Source: Serratia odorifera (GTDB lineage: Bacteria > Pseudomonadota > Gammaproteobacteria > Enterobacterales > Enterobacteriaceae). Taken from it: a stretch of 64,000 nt of DNA. Made by a program: the position numbers and the translations under genes. The first letter of the stretch is position 1. Every line of letters starts with the position of its first letter. A model generated the notes under the pieces. The model had not been told where the DNA came from, did no database searches, and was given only the letters and a program-made list of their open reading frames with translations. Location: positions 3,348,001-3,412,000 of the forward strand of contig NZ_LR134117.1 of NCBI RefSeq assembly GCF_900635445.1, read 5' to 3'. Below, piece by piece: positions 44,336-52,908 of the stretch.

Positions 44336-47297
44336 GACAAGAGCTAGAACCTTAGACTTATTAGGCCGACAACAGATTGCGGGCATCCCTACGGCCATAA
44401 ATGAGCTATTAAAAAATGCTCATGATGCTTATGCTGATCATGTTGATATAGATTATTTTCGTAGGAAAAGCCTTTTTATTATCAGAGATGATGGCGTAGG
44501 TATGTCAAGAACTGACTTTGAAAATAGATGGCTTACATTAGGTACTGAGTCGAAAGTTCAACATACAAACGCATCCCTTCCCCCAGTAGATGAATCTAAA
44601 AAATTTAGACATCAGATGGGGGAGAAAGGTATAGGTCGCCTTGCTATAGCCTCAATAGGTAAACAGGTATTAATAATAACTAAGGCTAAAAACACGAATG
44701 AGATAACGGCTGCATTTATTAATTGGCAAATATTTGAACTTCCTGGGTTAAATTTAGATGATATCGTTGTTCCGACCAAAACATTTCAACAAATTCCAGA
44801 TGTCGATCAAGTAAACTCTATGAAGTCTGAGTTACTAGATTCAGTCGATATTTTATTCAGCAAAGATTCTTTAAGTGAAGAAAAATACTTAGAAATAAAA
44901 GAAACCATAACATCCTTTTCTATTTGCCCAAAAACGCTGAGTAAAAAATTAATTCGATTTAGCGCCTTTGATAGTAATGATTCAGGAGGTACGATCTTTA
45001 TCATTTCTCCCGTTGATGAAATTCTGAATTCAGATATCGATGGTGATGGTAATGATAAAGAGGCTACAAAAATAGAAAAAATGTTGATGGGTTTTCATAA
45101 TACAATGACGATATCTCATCCTGAACCTTTGTTAGATATCGTATTCAGAGATTATAGAAGTAATGATGATACTTATATTGATATTATTGACAAAGAGCAC
45201 TTTTTCACTAGTGAGGATTTTGAACAAGCAGATCATCATTTTCATGGTTTTTTTGACGAATACGGGCAGTTTAAAGGTAACATAAGAATTTATCATGATA
45301 AAAACTTTGAACATATAGTCAATTGGACTGGAAATAACCTAAATCTAACCAGTTGTGGTCCTTTTGAAATAAACCTTGCTTATGTTCAGGGGGATAGAAG
45401 GCATTCAATAATGGCTAATGAAGATTATGCCCGAGTTACATCCAAATCTGATAAGTTCGGTGGTTTATATATTTATAAAGATAATATTAGAATTTTACCT
45501 TATGGTGATTCTGATTATGATTATCTTGAAATTGAAAAAAGACGATCTAAACATGCTGGTTCTGCTTTCTTTTCGTATAGGAGAATGTTTGGAGTTATAA
45601 GTCTTTCGCAAAACGAAAATTTTAGATTAAAAGAAAAGGCTGGGCGTGAAGGGTTTATTGAAGATCAGGCATACAAGCATCTGAGAGATATTCTTAAAAA
45701 CTTCTTTATCCAACTGGCGGCTGATTTTTTCCGAGATGATGTAAAAGCGGGCCCAAAAGCAGAAATTTGGGCAACAAAAAGAAATGAATTACTTTCTTCT
45801 CACAAAGCATTAGAGAAACGAGAAAAGCAAGCTAAGCTAAAAAAAGCTAAATTTGAATCTGCTCTTGGCTATTTCTTTGAGCATCATTCAAATGGACTAA
45901 TTGAACAAGATGTAAATAATATTCTGACAGAAAGTGAACATAAGTTTCACAGTGTATACTCAATTAAAGATCCTGACATAGCCAGTCAGAAAATAATTGA
46001 TGTTGAATCCCAGACTAGAGAAGAGATTAATGCATATAAACGCTCTATTATTGTCCCAACCCCTAGGGGGTTTTTAATTAGAGGAGAGCTGAAAGAAGAT
46101 TATAATACATATCTAACGACCTTGCAGGAGTTAGAGGGTACATGTTTTCAGCCAGCCATCGAAAAAATTGATCAATTAGTTGATAAAGCAATTAATGATT
46201 ATCAAATAAAAATAAGCAAACGTAAGCGTTTAGAACAGGCGGTTGATTTTATTTCTGTTGAAGCAAGGAAAGTCAATGCTGAAAAAAGAAAAAGCACAGA
46301 ACAAGTTGTTCTGGATATAAACAAAAGAGTTAAAGAGTTAACATCAGATTTAATGATTGATTTAGATAACCAAATCCGCATTGTAAAAGACAAATTTAAA
46401 CACATATCTATAGAAAGTGAATCTGATATTGATTTAGTTGCTAAACGAAATGAATTAGCAGCAGAAATTACCAATGTCAGCGAAAGAAATACAAATATTT
46501 TAGATACTATCATCAGACAACTTGAGGGTGTTTATTGGGAGAAAGATGAAGATAATAATTATATAACCAGTGAACTAATAACCGAAGTGCTTGGTGAAGA
46601 AGTTGATGCTTTGAGAGAAAAAATTCATGCTGATGTTGAGTTGAGTCAGCTTGGTTTAGCTGTGAGTATCATTCATCATGAATTTAATAGTACTGTAAGA
46701 TCGATAAGAACTAGTCTTAAAGATTTAAAGGCTTGGAGCGATGTCAATGAAGATCTTGAAGGTGTCTATAAGAATATTAAGATTAACTTCGAGCATTTAG
46801 ATGGTTATCTCAATCTCTTTACCCCATTAAATAGAAGATTACAGAGGAAAAGAGAAGAAATTAAACTTCTTGAAATTAAATCATTCTTAATCGATTTGTT
46901 TAAAAATAGAATGGATAGGCATAATATTTCGTTCAAACATACGAAGGGATACTCAAAGGGTAAACTTTATGGTTTCCGCTCATCCTTTTATCCAGTTTTC
47001 GTAAACGTAATCGATAATGCAATTTATTGGCTAAATGAAAGTAATAGTAGCGATAAAACTATAAGATTACACGCCGATGATAACGGCAATGTCTATATAT
47101 CTAATAATGGACCAATCGTTGATTATCGTGATAAAGACAGAATATTTAGTCTGGGTTTTTCAAGAAAATATAATGGTCGGGGAATGGGGTTGCATATCAG
47201 CAATGAAGTTCTGGAGTCGATAGGTTATAAATTGACGTTAGATGAACCAAGAGAGGGTTCAACTGTTACATTTAAAATTTCCATGGTGGAAAAATAA
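44322..47297 (+). CDS. Dual-GHKL protein: MORC/Hsp90-type ATPase fused to a histidine-kinase-like module
   Basis: 991 residues from the ATG at 44322, preferred because AAGAGAGA precedes it and conserved sequence begins here. The N-terminal GHKL ATPase shows AINELLKNAHDAYAD (residues 25-39, N-box with catalytic Glu28), IIRDDGVGM (53-61) and GEKGIGRLA (100-108), the pattern of prokaryotic MORC/MutL-like ATPases. Residues ~480-530 and ~620-700 are lysine/glutamate-rich coiled coils. The C-terminus has a phosphoacceptor-like H-box IIHHEFNSTV near 783, an N-box NVIDNAIYWL near 892, GNVYISNNG near 924 and GFSRKYNGRGMGLHI near 950. It lies between the methyltransferase and a receiver-domain gene, with overlaps or a 1-base gap. 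Confidence 0.88.
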   Translation: MANFKTRARTLDLLGRQQIAGIPTAINELLKNAHDAYADHVDIDYFRRKSLFIIRDDGVGMSRTDFENRWLTLGTESKVQHTNASLPPVDESKKFRHQMGEKGIGRLAIASIGKQVLIITKAKNTNEITAAFINWQIFELPGLNLDDIVVPTKTFQQIPDVDQVNSMKSELLDSVDILFSKDSLSEEKYLEIKETITSFSICPKTLSKKLIRFSAFDSNDSGGTIFIISPVDEILNSDIDGDGNDKEATKIEKMLMGFHNTMTISHPEPLLDIVFRDYRSNDDTYIDIIDKEHFFTSEDFEQADHHFHGFFDEYGQFKGNIRIYHDKNFEHIVNWTGNNLNLTSCGPFEINLAYVQGDRRHSIMANEDYARVTSKSDKFGGLYIYKDNIRILPYGDSDYDYLEIEKRRSKHAGSAFFSYRRMFGVISLSQNENFRLKEKAGREGFIEDQAYKHLRDILKNFFIQLAADFFRDDVKAGPKAEIWATKRNELLSSHKALEKREKQAKLKKAKFESALGYFFEHHSNGLIEQDVNNILTESEHKFHSVYSIKDPDIASQKIIDVESQTREEINAYKRSIIVPTPRGFLIRGELKEDYNTYLTTLQELEGTCFQPAIEKIDQLVDKAINDYQIKISKRKRLEQAVDFISVEARKVNAEKRKSTEQVVLDINKRVKELTSDLMIDLDNQIRIVKDKFKHISIESESDIDLVAKRNELAAEITNVSERNTNILDTIIRQLEGVYWEKDEDNNYITSELITEVLGEEVDALREKIHADVELSQLGLAVSIIHHEFNSTVRSIRTSLKDLKAWSDVNEDLEGVYKNIKINFEHLDGYLNLFTPLNRRLQRKREEIKLLEIKSFLIDLFKNRMDRHNISFKHTKGYSKGKLYGFRSSFYPVFVNVIDNAIYWLNESNSSDKTIRLHADDNGNVYISNNGPIVDYRDKDRIFSLGFSRKYNGRGMGLHISNEVLESIGYKLTLDEPREGSTVTFKISMVEK

Positions 47298-47298
47298 A

Positions 47299-48949
47299 AT
47301 GAAAACATTCAATGAATTTTCAACAGCAGTTACTGATCATTTTATTCAGAATATTATCTTCATTGATGATAAAGCATATAATAGCAATGGTCCAAAAGAT
47401 CAGCATGAATTTGATGCACAAGAAGTCACAAAAATATTTTCTAAGAAGGGAAAAATTTGTGCTGTCTATAAACCTCAGTTAGTTAGCGATCTGGAATACT
47501 TAACTTCAATTGCGAACAAGTCTGATGTAACAATACTTGATTGGCAGATAGTGCTTGATGAGGAACCAGCAGAAAATAATTCACAAAATGATGAAGAAGA
47601 TGCTGAGGAGGATGATGTAAGAGGCGTGTACACGAAGAAAATTATCACATCTCTTCTTGGTGATATTGATAATCAACACTGTATAAAATTGATCCTAATT
47701 TATACTGGTGAGGTCGATCTCCCTAACATTGCATCAGAAATTAATGCGGCACTTAATGAAAAAAACATTTCTGGTTTCAGCATTAATCAAGATGATCCAT
47801 GCACTGTTATGTCTAATAATTGTAAAATTATGGTCATATCAAAAGCAAATGGAGGAGTCGGTCGAGCTCAACATTTACCTGAATTGGCTAATAAAACAAA
47901 GAGTTATGAAGAATTACCTGATTTCATATCATTACAATTTACGGAAATGACAAGTGGGTTACTTTCCAATTTCGCAATGGAATCTCTTGCTGAAATTAGA
48001 AGGAACTTTCATCATATTTTGACTCTCTTTTCTAAGGAGTTTAGACGCAGCTTATTTAGCGCATCAAACTTTGTTACTTAACTCTTTTGATGCAAATGAA
48101 CTGTTAGTCCAGCTGCTGAGCGATACCTTTTCATCCATTATTAGATATAGAAGCCTAAATCAATTTTTGAATGAAGAAAAAGTCAAGTTATGGCTTGAAC
48201 AGAATATTGAAGATGGAATAAAGCCATTCTATAAGGACGATGGTACTCCAGACAATGTTTTTTACCAAAGAAATGCGGACATGTTATTGAGGTTATTGCG
48301 GTCTGATTCCGATGTTAATAATAAATTTTCTAGTTCTTTAATCAGCAGCGATGGGCAACAACTATCAACAAAAAAAATCGGTATTCTAATAAAAAAATAT
48401 GCCACAACCTTGTTTGCGGAATTTGATAAGACAGAAGAAATTAATAAAAATTTTGCAAAGTTATGCTACCATAGAAGTGCAATTTTTTCGCCTCATCATC
48501 TTCCATTTTTATCACTGGGTACGGTTGTTAAAAGCACTCTCGATAATGGGTGTTATTATATTTGCATTCAACAAAGATGTGATTCTGTAAGAATTCAAGA
48601 GGGAGAGATGCGTCGCTTTCTTTTTATTTCATTAGATGAGGTTAATGATGGTGGGTTTAACTTTTTAACCCCTAATGGTATTAAACTTAAAATTGATAAG
48701 TCTACATATTCTCTACGAACAGTTAAGTTTTCGGGAACTAATGGTTTCGCTCTTGCAACAAGATGTGAAATTGATAACAAAAAATATTTTGAACCATCTT
48801 ATTACTCCAATGAAAAAGAACATTCCGAGAGGTTTGAGTTTATCATTGAGCTGAAAGAACTTTACGCTCAGCGCATAGTTGAGGAATATAGTTCGAGTCT
48901 ATCTCGTGTCGGTCTTGATGAACCCGAATGGGTTCGGCGGTTGAACTAG
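47299..48949 (+). pseudogene. Receiver-domain protein of the island cassette (~549 residues), frame shifted mid-gene
   Basis: Starts 1 base after the ATPase stop. Residues 15-90 resemble a receiver domain: NIIFIDDKAY (acidic pair at 23-24) and VTILDWQIVL with candidate phosphoacceptor Asp81, followed by a very acidic insertion (EEDAEEDDV) and a late MVISKAN strand with the Lys. As read, it stops at 48081; one T fewer in TTT at 48040-48042 continues as ELDAAYLAHQTLLLNSFDAN into a further ~290 residues ending EPEWVRRLN at 48949. No nuclease or toxin motif is seen in the second half, whose function is unknown. Confidence 0.82.
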
Positions 48950-48986
48950 ATATTTATGCCATAAATGTATTTTTTAGATGTTATAT

Positions 48987-49034
48987 GACAGTTTCCAGTG
49001 TGCAATAAAAGGGAACTGTCAGTATTATTTTTAT
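48987..49034 (+). terminator. Terminator after the three-gene cassette
   Basis: GACAGTTTCC and GGGAACTGTC pair with one G-T wobble around a 14-base loop, followed by AGTATTATTTTT. Located 38 bases after the receiver gene. The remaining gap to 49415 is AT-rich and shows no gene. Confidence 0.6.
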
Positions 49035-49415
49035 ATATTATGGTTGTTGGCAGAAAATATGTTTCTGGTAAAAGGTAATTAAGTAACCTTCTTGTCTAAT
49101 CCATAGTTTTAATTATGATTATCATCAAGTGGTCATATGCGAAACAGTATCTAATATAACCTACATTGCTGTTAATGAATTTTATTTTCTCTTTGCGGGT
49201 TTCTTTTATTTTCCAATGTGATTGGAAGAGTTAGATAGAAGTCAAAAAATAAAAACATTGCCCGTATTATCTTAACGTAAAAATGACTACTTACATTTAA
49301 TCCTGATTAATATAAGGTCAATCTTTATCTTCAATATTTCCCATTATTGCACTGATAAATGCTGCGTGCGGTTGCAAATTTAATTCTGATGACATTACAT
49401 CAGCCATACGATCAA

Positions 49416-49880
49416 TCAATCCATCATGAGTCGGGTTTTTGAATGGAAAATGTCGGCATCTACGAAAAATTTTCCAGCAGCTATACGCTGAATGTTAGCC
49501 ATATCGACCGCTTCGATATCTTTACTTAAAATCCTTAATTTCTCTGCATCAGATATATCTACAACATCAATGTATCCATCAGGTAATCCAAGTGCTCTGG
49601 TTACATCATCCCAATTATATCCTAAGGAAGTTTTTCCTTCGATTGTAAAAGCTTGGGCTGGGCAAGACGCGAATGGGAAGGCTTCTTGGCATTTAAGTAA
49701 TAAAGTTGCTAATTTCATCAGTTGCTCTGAACAACATTCACGAATATCTCTCCCTTTCAGTTCGGGGGGGATTTTTTGTGAGTGGCCAACAAAACGATAT
49801 GTACATAAACCATTTGGCAAAAACCCGCCAATATAAGATACAGGACCCTCTGTTTGTTCGGGTATGAGAGGTGTGTCCAC
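49416..49880 (-). CDS. Unrecognised 154-residue protein, possibly missing its zinc-ribbon start
   Basis: Reads from a GTG at 49880: VDTPLIPEQTEGPVSYIGGF and FVGHSQKIPPELKGRDIREC are its most distinctive parts; no membrane span. Just upstream in another frame, an ATG at 49899 (AAGGAACAAG before it) reads MMRCPVCGHT, a Cys-pair zinc-ribbon start. A frame change at CGHT to PLIPEQ would give one protein of about 160 residues. I do not recognise the family, and the role in the island is unknown. Five further Cys residues could include metal ligands. Confidence 0.55.
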   Translation of the reverse strand: MDTPLIPEQTEGPVSYIGGFLPNGLCTYRFVGHSQKIPPELKGRDIRECCSEQLMKLATLLLKCQEAFPFASCPAQAFTIEGKTSLGYNWDDVTRALGLPDGYIDVVDISDAEKLRILSKDIEAVDMANIQRIAAGKFFVDADIFHSKTRLMMD

Positions 49881-50138
49881 ATACAGGGCAACGCATCATA
49901 ACTTGTTCCTTGCTAAAAATGGATAATATGCAGGGAAGAGGCTTATTATTTGGCTGAGTATATTAGACGTACTATTTGTGTTTATGCAATATAAATAATG
50001 CCTGTCATTGGTCACACAACATTTAATGGTTTTAAGAACGAAGGATGTTGTATGGCGTGGCTAACAACAAAGTATGGTTTAATTACCTTCCGGATAATGA
50101 TTTATTTAAAACTCCTTTTCACTGATGGAGTATTTAAA

Positions 50139-50892
50139 ATGAAAACATTAAGAGATGAAGTTATTACCAGTACCTAGAGTCGGGCAGATGCTTTAAAAGT
50201 AAGGGCCGACGACCCTACGACGACACAACCTCTTGTCTCAATTGATTTTCCAGTCATGAGTGATGACGTTTTTGTATGGGACACTATGCCACTACGTACG
50301 CTTGATGGAAACATAGTTTCCGTCAACGGCTGGTCGGTAATTTTCACACTGACAGCTGAACGTGAACCACAAAAATATCTTGATGCAGAAGGGAATTATG
50401 ATATTGATCGCGACTGGAACGATCGTCATGGTCGCGCACATATTTGTTACTGGTACGCAAAAGATAGTAAGAACTGGATTTTTGGCGGCCGCGTAATGGC
50501 GGAAGGTGTTTCACCTACCACCCGTGAATGGGCTGGCACACCAATACTGTTAAACGAAAATGGTGATATTGATCTTTATTATACCTGTGTAACGCCAGGT
50601 GCGACAATTGCTAAAGTTAAGGGGAGAATTTCAGCTGATGGAAATGGTGTGTCATTACACGGATTTGACACGGTAAAACCTTTGTTCTCTGCTGATGGCG
50701 TATTGTATCAAACAGAAGAGCAAAACACCTACTGGGGATTCCGCGATCCTTCACCATATATTGATCCAGTGAGTGGCCGTTTGTTTATGGTTTTTGAAGG
50801 TAATATCGGTGGTGACCGGGGCTCTCATGTTATTACGACAGAAAATATGGGTGACGTTCCTTCGGGCTTCAGTGATGTGGGCGGATACGATT
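50139..50892 (+). pseudogene. Levansucrase (GH68) remnant: nonsense codon and lost C-terminal half
   Basis: The ATG at 50139 has a GGAG ribosome site. Codon 13 is TAG (50175-50177) where Erwinia/Rahnella-type levansucrases have Trp before TRADALKV; the frame then continues SRADALKVRADDPTTTQP, FVWDTMPLRTLDG (nucleophile Asp), SPTTREWAGTPILL, and FRDPSPYIDP (transition-state Asp). Similarity stops at DVGGYDF near 50892, about residue 250 of roughly 415, before the acid/base Glu. It therefore cannot be an active fructosyltransferase. The junction to unrelated sequence is abrupt, as after a deletion. Confidence 0.88.
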
Positions 50893-50900
50893 TCGTCTGA

Positions 50901-51300
50901 CCTGAGCCAGGACAGAAACCAGCAACAAATCCACCCCTGGATTATCGGAGGCTGATTTTGTCCAGGATGAGCATCGTAACACCAGAGCAGATAATTGTGC
51001 CAGAAGCGCGGCCCTGTTTCTCATCTGGCCTGTCTGATGTGTCAGGTTCTGCCAGGGAAGCCCCTCCAAAATTGCCCAGAGAGCTGACAGTGGCAAATTC
51101 TGTTAACGCGTTCTGCCAATAACAGAAACGGGGTTGTTCGCAGGTTCAGACAGCAGCGTGAGAATGCGCGGCCATACTGTACTCACTGAACGGTATGAAA
51201 CCGGGAAAATGGCCGCGTTTCTACATACCGGTTAAATGAATAATGCCGTGCCAGCACAGGCTGATACGGCTTTTCTAATGATCTTATTATGCCCGATGCG
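50901..51300. other. Gene-free junction between levansucrase remnant and integrase
   Basis: 400 bases, less AT-rich than the cargo and closer to the integrase gene in composition. Stop codons interrupt all frames except short ones, and I recognise no family. It may hold the island's original backbone with the cargo inserted to its left. Confidence 0.45.
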
Positions 51301-52569
51301 TTATGCCGCTTTGTGGCTGTCTTCCTGGCCCTGGATATACGGCGGCACATAGGCTTCCCGGCAGGTATCCAGATAATCCGACCACCACTGCATCATCGCC
51401 TTACGGGCTTCCAGATGTTCAGCCTTATGAGTGTATGCCAGACGCACGGTGTTACGCTCCTGATGGCTCATCTGACGCTCCACCGCATCCTGCGACCATA
51501 ATCCGGATTCCATCAGGGCACTGCATGCCATTGCCCGGAACCCATGACCGCAGATATCCTGTTTAGTGTTGTATCCCATAAGGCGCAGTGCCTTGTTCAC
51601 AGTGTTTTCGCACATCGGTTTATACGGGTTATGGTCGCCAGGGAACACCAGTTCATGGCCTCCTGATATTTCCTTAATCCGTTTCAGAATGGCGATGGCC
51701 TGTTCAGAGAGGGGGACAATATGAGCAGTGCGCATTTTGGCACCGCGACCGGAATAACGCACCCCCGCAATGGGTTCCCGTGTGGCGGGTATCGTCCAGA
51801 CCCTGTTTGTGAAATCAATCTCTGACCAGCGTGCAAAACGCAGTTCACTGGAACGGATGAACACATGCAGTGTCAGCAGGACGGCAAGGCGGGTCAGTTC
51901 ACGGCCCTGATGATAGCCCTCAATGCGTTCAATCAGTTCAGGCAGCCGCTCCAGCGGCAGGGCGGGATAGTGGTGTCTGACGGGCGGCGTTGTCACACCG
52001 TCAAGGCTGGCAGCCGGGTTGCTGTCGATTAACCCCTGATGAACCGCATAACGCATGATGTTACTGAGGTGCTGCCGCGTGCGGGACGCGACTTCAAGCA
52101 GGCCTTTTTCCTCAATGCCTTTCAGCAGGTCAATGAAATGACGGGGTTTAAGCTCTGAAACTGACAGGTGCCCGATAACCGGAAAGATATGATTGTTCAG
52201 GCTGGCGAGCAGACGGTCAGCGGTGTTCTGTGACCATTTTTTATTACTTTCATGCCATGCCAGTGCCACGGTTTTAAACACTGTCTCCTGTGTGCGTGAA
52301 CTACGTTCAGCAGCCCGCTGCTGTGCCGGGTTGATGCTCAGCGCCAGCATTTTGCGGATACCTTCACGCTGCTGGCGGGCATCAGCCAGAGAGACGGCAG
52401 GATAGGCACCCAGTGCAATGCGGGATTCTTTACCGTTAATACGGTACTTGAGATACCAGTGACGAGACCCGCCTGGTTTGACCAGCAGGTACAGACCGTG
52501 GGAATCGGAGACTTTAAAGGGTCTTTCAGAAGGTTTGAGAGTGCGAATTTTCACGTCGGTAAGGGACAT
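51301..52569 (-). CDS. Tyrosine integrase (P4/IntS family)
   Basis: 422 residues, complete. The N-terminal arm-binding DUF4102-like domain starts MSLTDVKIRTLKPSERPFKV and includes GKESRIALGAYPAVSLADAR; the core-binding region is about 100-200. The catalytic set is visible: Arg in HVFIRSSELRFARW near residue 240, HGFRAMACSAL near 345 (HxxR), and the Tyr in NTVRLAYTHKAEH near 380, with MSH in place of the more common LGH/LSH His context. It catalyses site-specific recombination at the tRNA-Asn 3' end; its gene starts 155 bases from the att site, as usual for this family. Confidence 0.94.
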   Translation of the reverse strand: MSLTDVKIRTLKPSERPFKVSDSHGLYLLVKPGGSRHWYLKYRINGKESRIALGAYPAVSLADARQQREGIRKMLALSINPAQQRAAERSSRTQETVFKTVALAWHESNKKWSQNTADRLLASLNNHIFPVIGHLSVSELKPRHFIDLLKGIEEKGLLEVASRTRQHLSNIMRYAVHQGLIDSNPAASLDGVTTPPVRHHYPALPLERLPELIERIEGYHQGRELTRLAVLLTLHVFIRSSELRFARWSEIDFTNRVWTIPATREPIAGVRYSGRGAKMRTAHIVPLSEQAIAILKRIKEISGGHELVFPGDHNPYKPMCENTVNKALRLMGYNTKQDICGHGFRAMACSALMESGLWSQDAVERQMSHQERNTVRLAYTHKAEHLEARKAMMQWWSDYLDTCREAYVPPYIQGQEDSHKAA

Positions 52570-52660
52570 TTGGGGGTCACTCCGTCATCGAACCAACATG
52601 ACCCCAAATCTGACCACCAAATTCTCCCGATGCAGAGGGAAAACTAAAAATGCATCGGGA
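52568..52660. promoter_or_regulatory. Two inverted repeats between integrase start and att site
   Basis: ATTTGGGGGTCA (52568-52579) pairs with TGACCCCAAAT (52599-52609) with one bulged base and overlaps the integrase start codon. TCCCGATGCA (52625-52634) pairs perfectly with TGCATCGGGA (52651-52660). A GACCACCA box lies between them (52612-52619). Likely roles are integrase autoregulation or arm-type binding (inference). Confidence 0.45.
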
Positions 52661-52724
52661 AGATTTTTCACGCTAACTCGTTGAATCTAAAACGCCTAAA
52701 GATTCGTGAAGATGCATGAAAACA

Positions 52725-52746
52725 TAAATATGGCTCCTCTGACTGG
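52725..52746. other. Right attachment site (att) in the intact tRNA-Asn
   Basis: Exact copy of the 22 bases at 42721-42742; its last 16 bases are the 3' end of the tRNA gene. Island sequence joins at the TAAATA side. Confidence 0.88.
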
Positions 52747-52806
52747 ACTCGAACCAGTGACATACGGATTAACAGTCCGCCGTTCTACCGACTGAACTAC
52801 AGAGGA
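52731..52806 (-). tRNA. asnT: tRNA-Asn (GTT), integration target
   Basis: Identical over all 76 bases to the gene at 7193-7268, anticodon GTT, CCA encoded. The neighbouring mtfA gene fits the mtfA-asnT order known in E. coli. Its native terminator was moved to 42685 by the island, so its 3' end is now formed by island sequence. Confidence 0.97.
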
Positions 52807-52908
52807 ATCGTGTGAACGGGGCGCATCATATCCAGCGGCTCAGGGTGTGTCAACGCTAAAATGACGCTTTTGGCGTGACTGCTCACCAACTGAGCAAAAG
52901 CGCTGCTT

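Larger units (their letters stand above)
42743..52724. mobile_element. 10-kb tRNA-Asn-integrated genomic island with a candidate defence cassette
   Basis: Bounded by a 22-bp direct repeat of the tRNA-Asn 3' end, with a full tyrosine integrase gene facing inward next to the intact tRNA. Base composition is strongly AT-rich in 42.9-50.1 kb against GC-rich flanks. Cargo: 5mC methyltransferase, dual-GHKL ATPase, receiver-domain protein, an unrecognised 154-residue protein and a broken levansucrase gene. No transfer, replication or phage structural genes are seen, so it is a small integrative island that would need help to move. Confidence 0.9.

Noticed and set aside
49850..49910. An Ogr/Delta zinc-finger gene suggested by MMRCPVCGHTSHTRT
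   Set aside because: The similarity ends after about 15 residues and the frame soon loses family features; a frame change into the neighbouring 154-residue reading explains it at least as well.
43258..52569. A prophage
   Set aside because: No capsid, tail, terminase or lysis genes are present; the integrase alone is shared with phage P4-like elements and islands.
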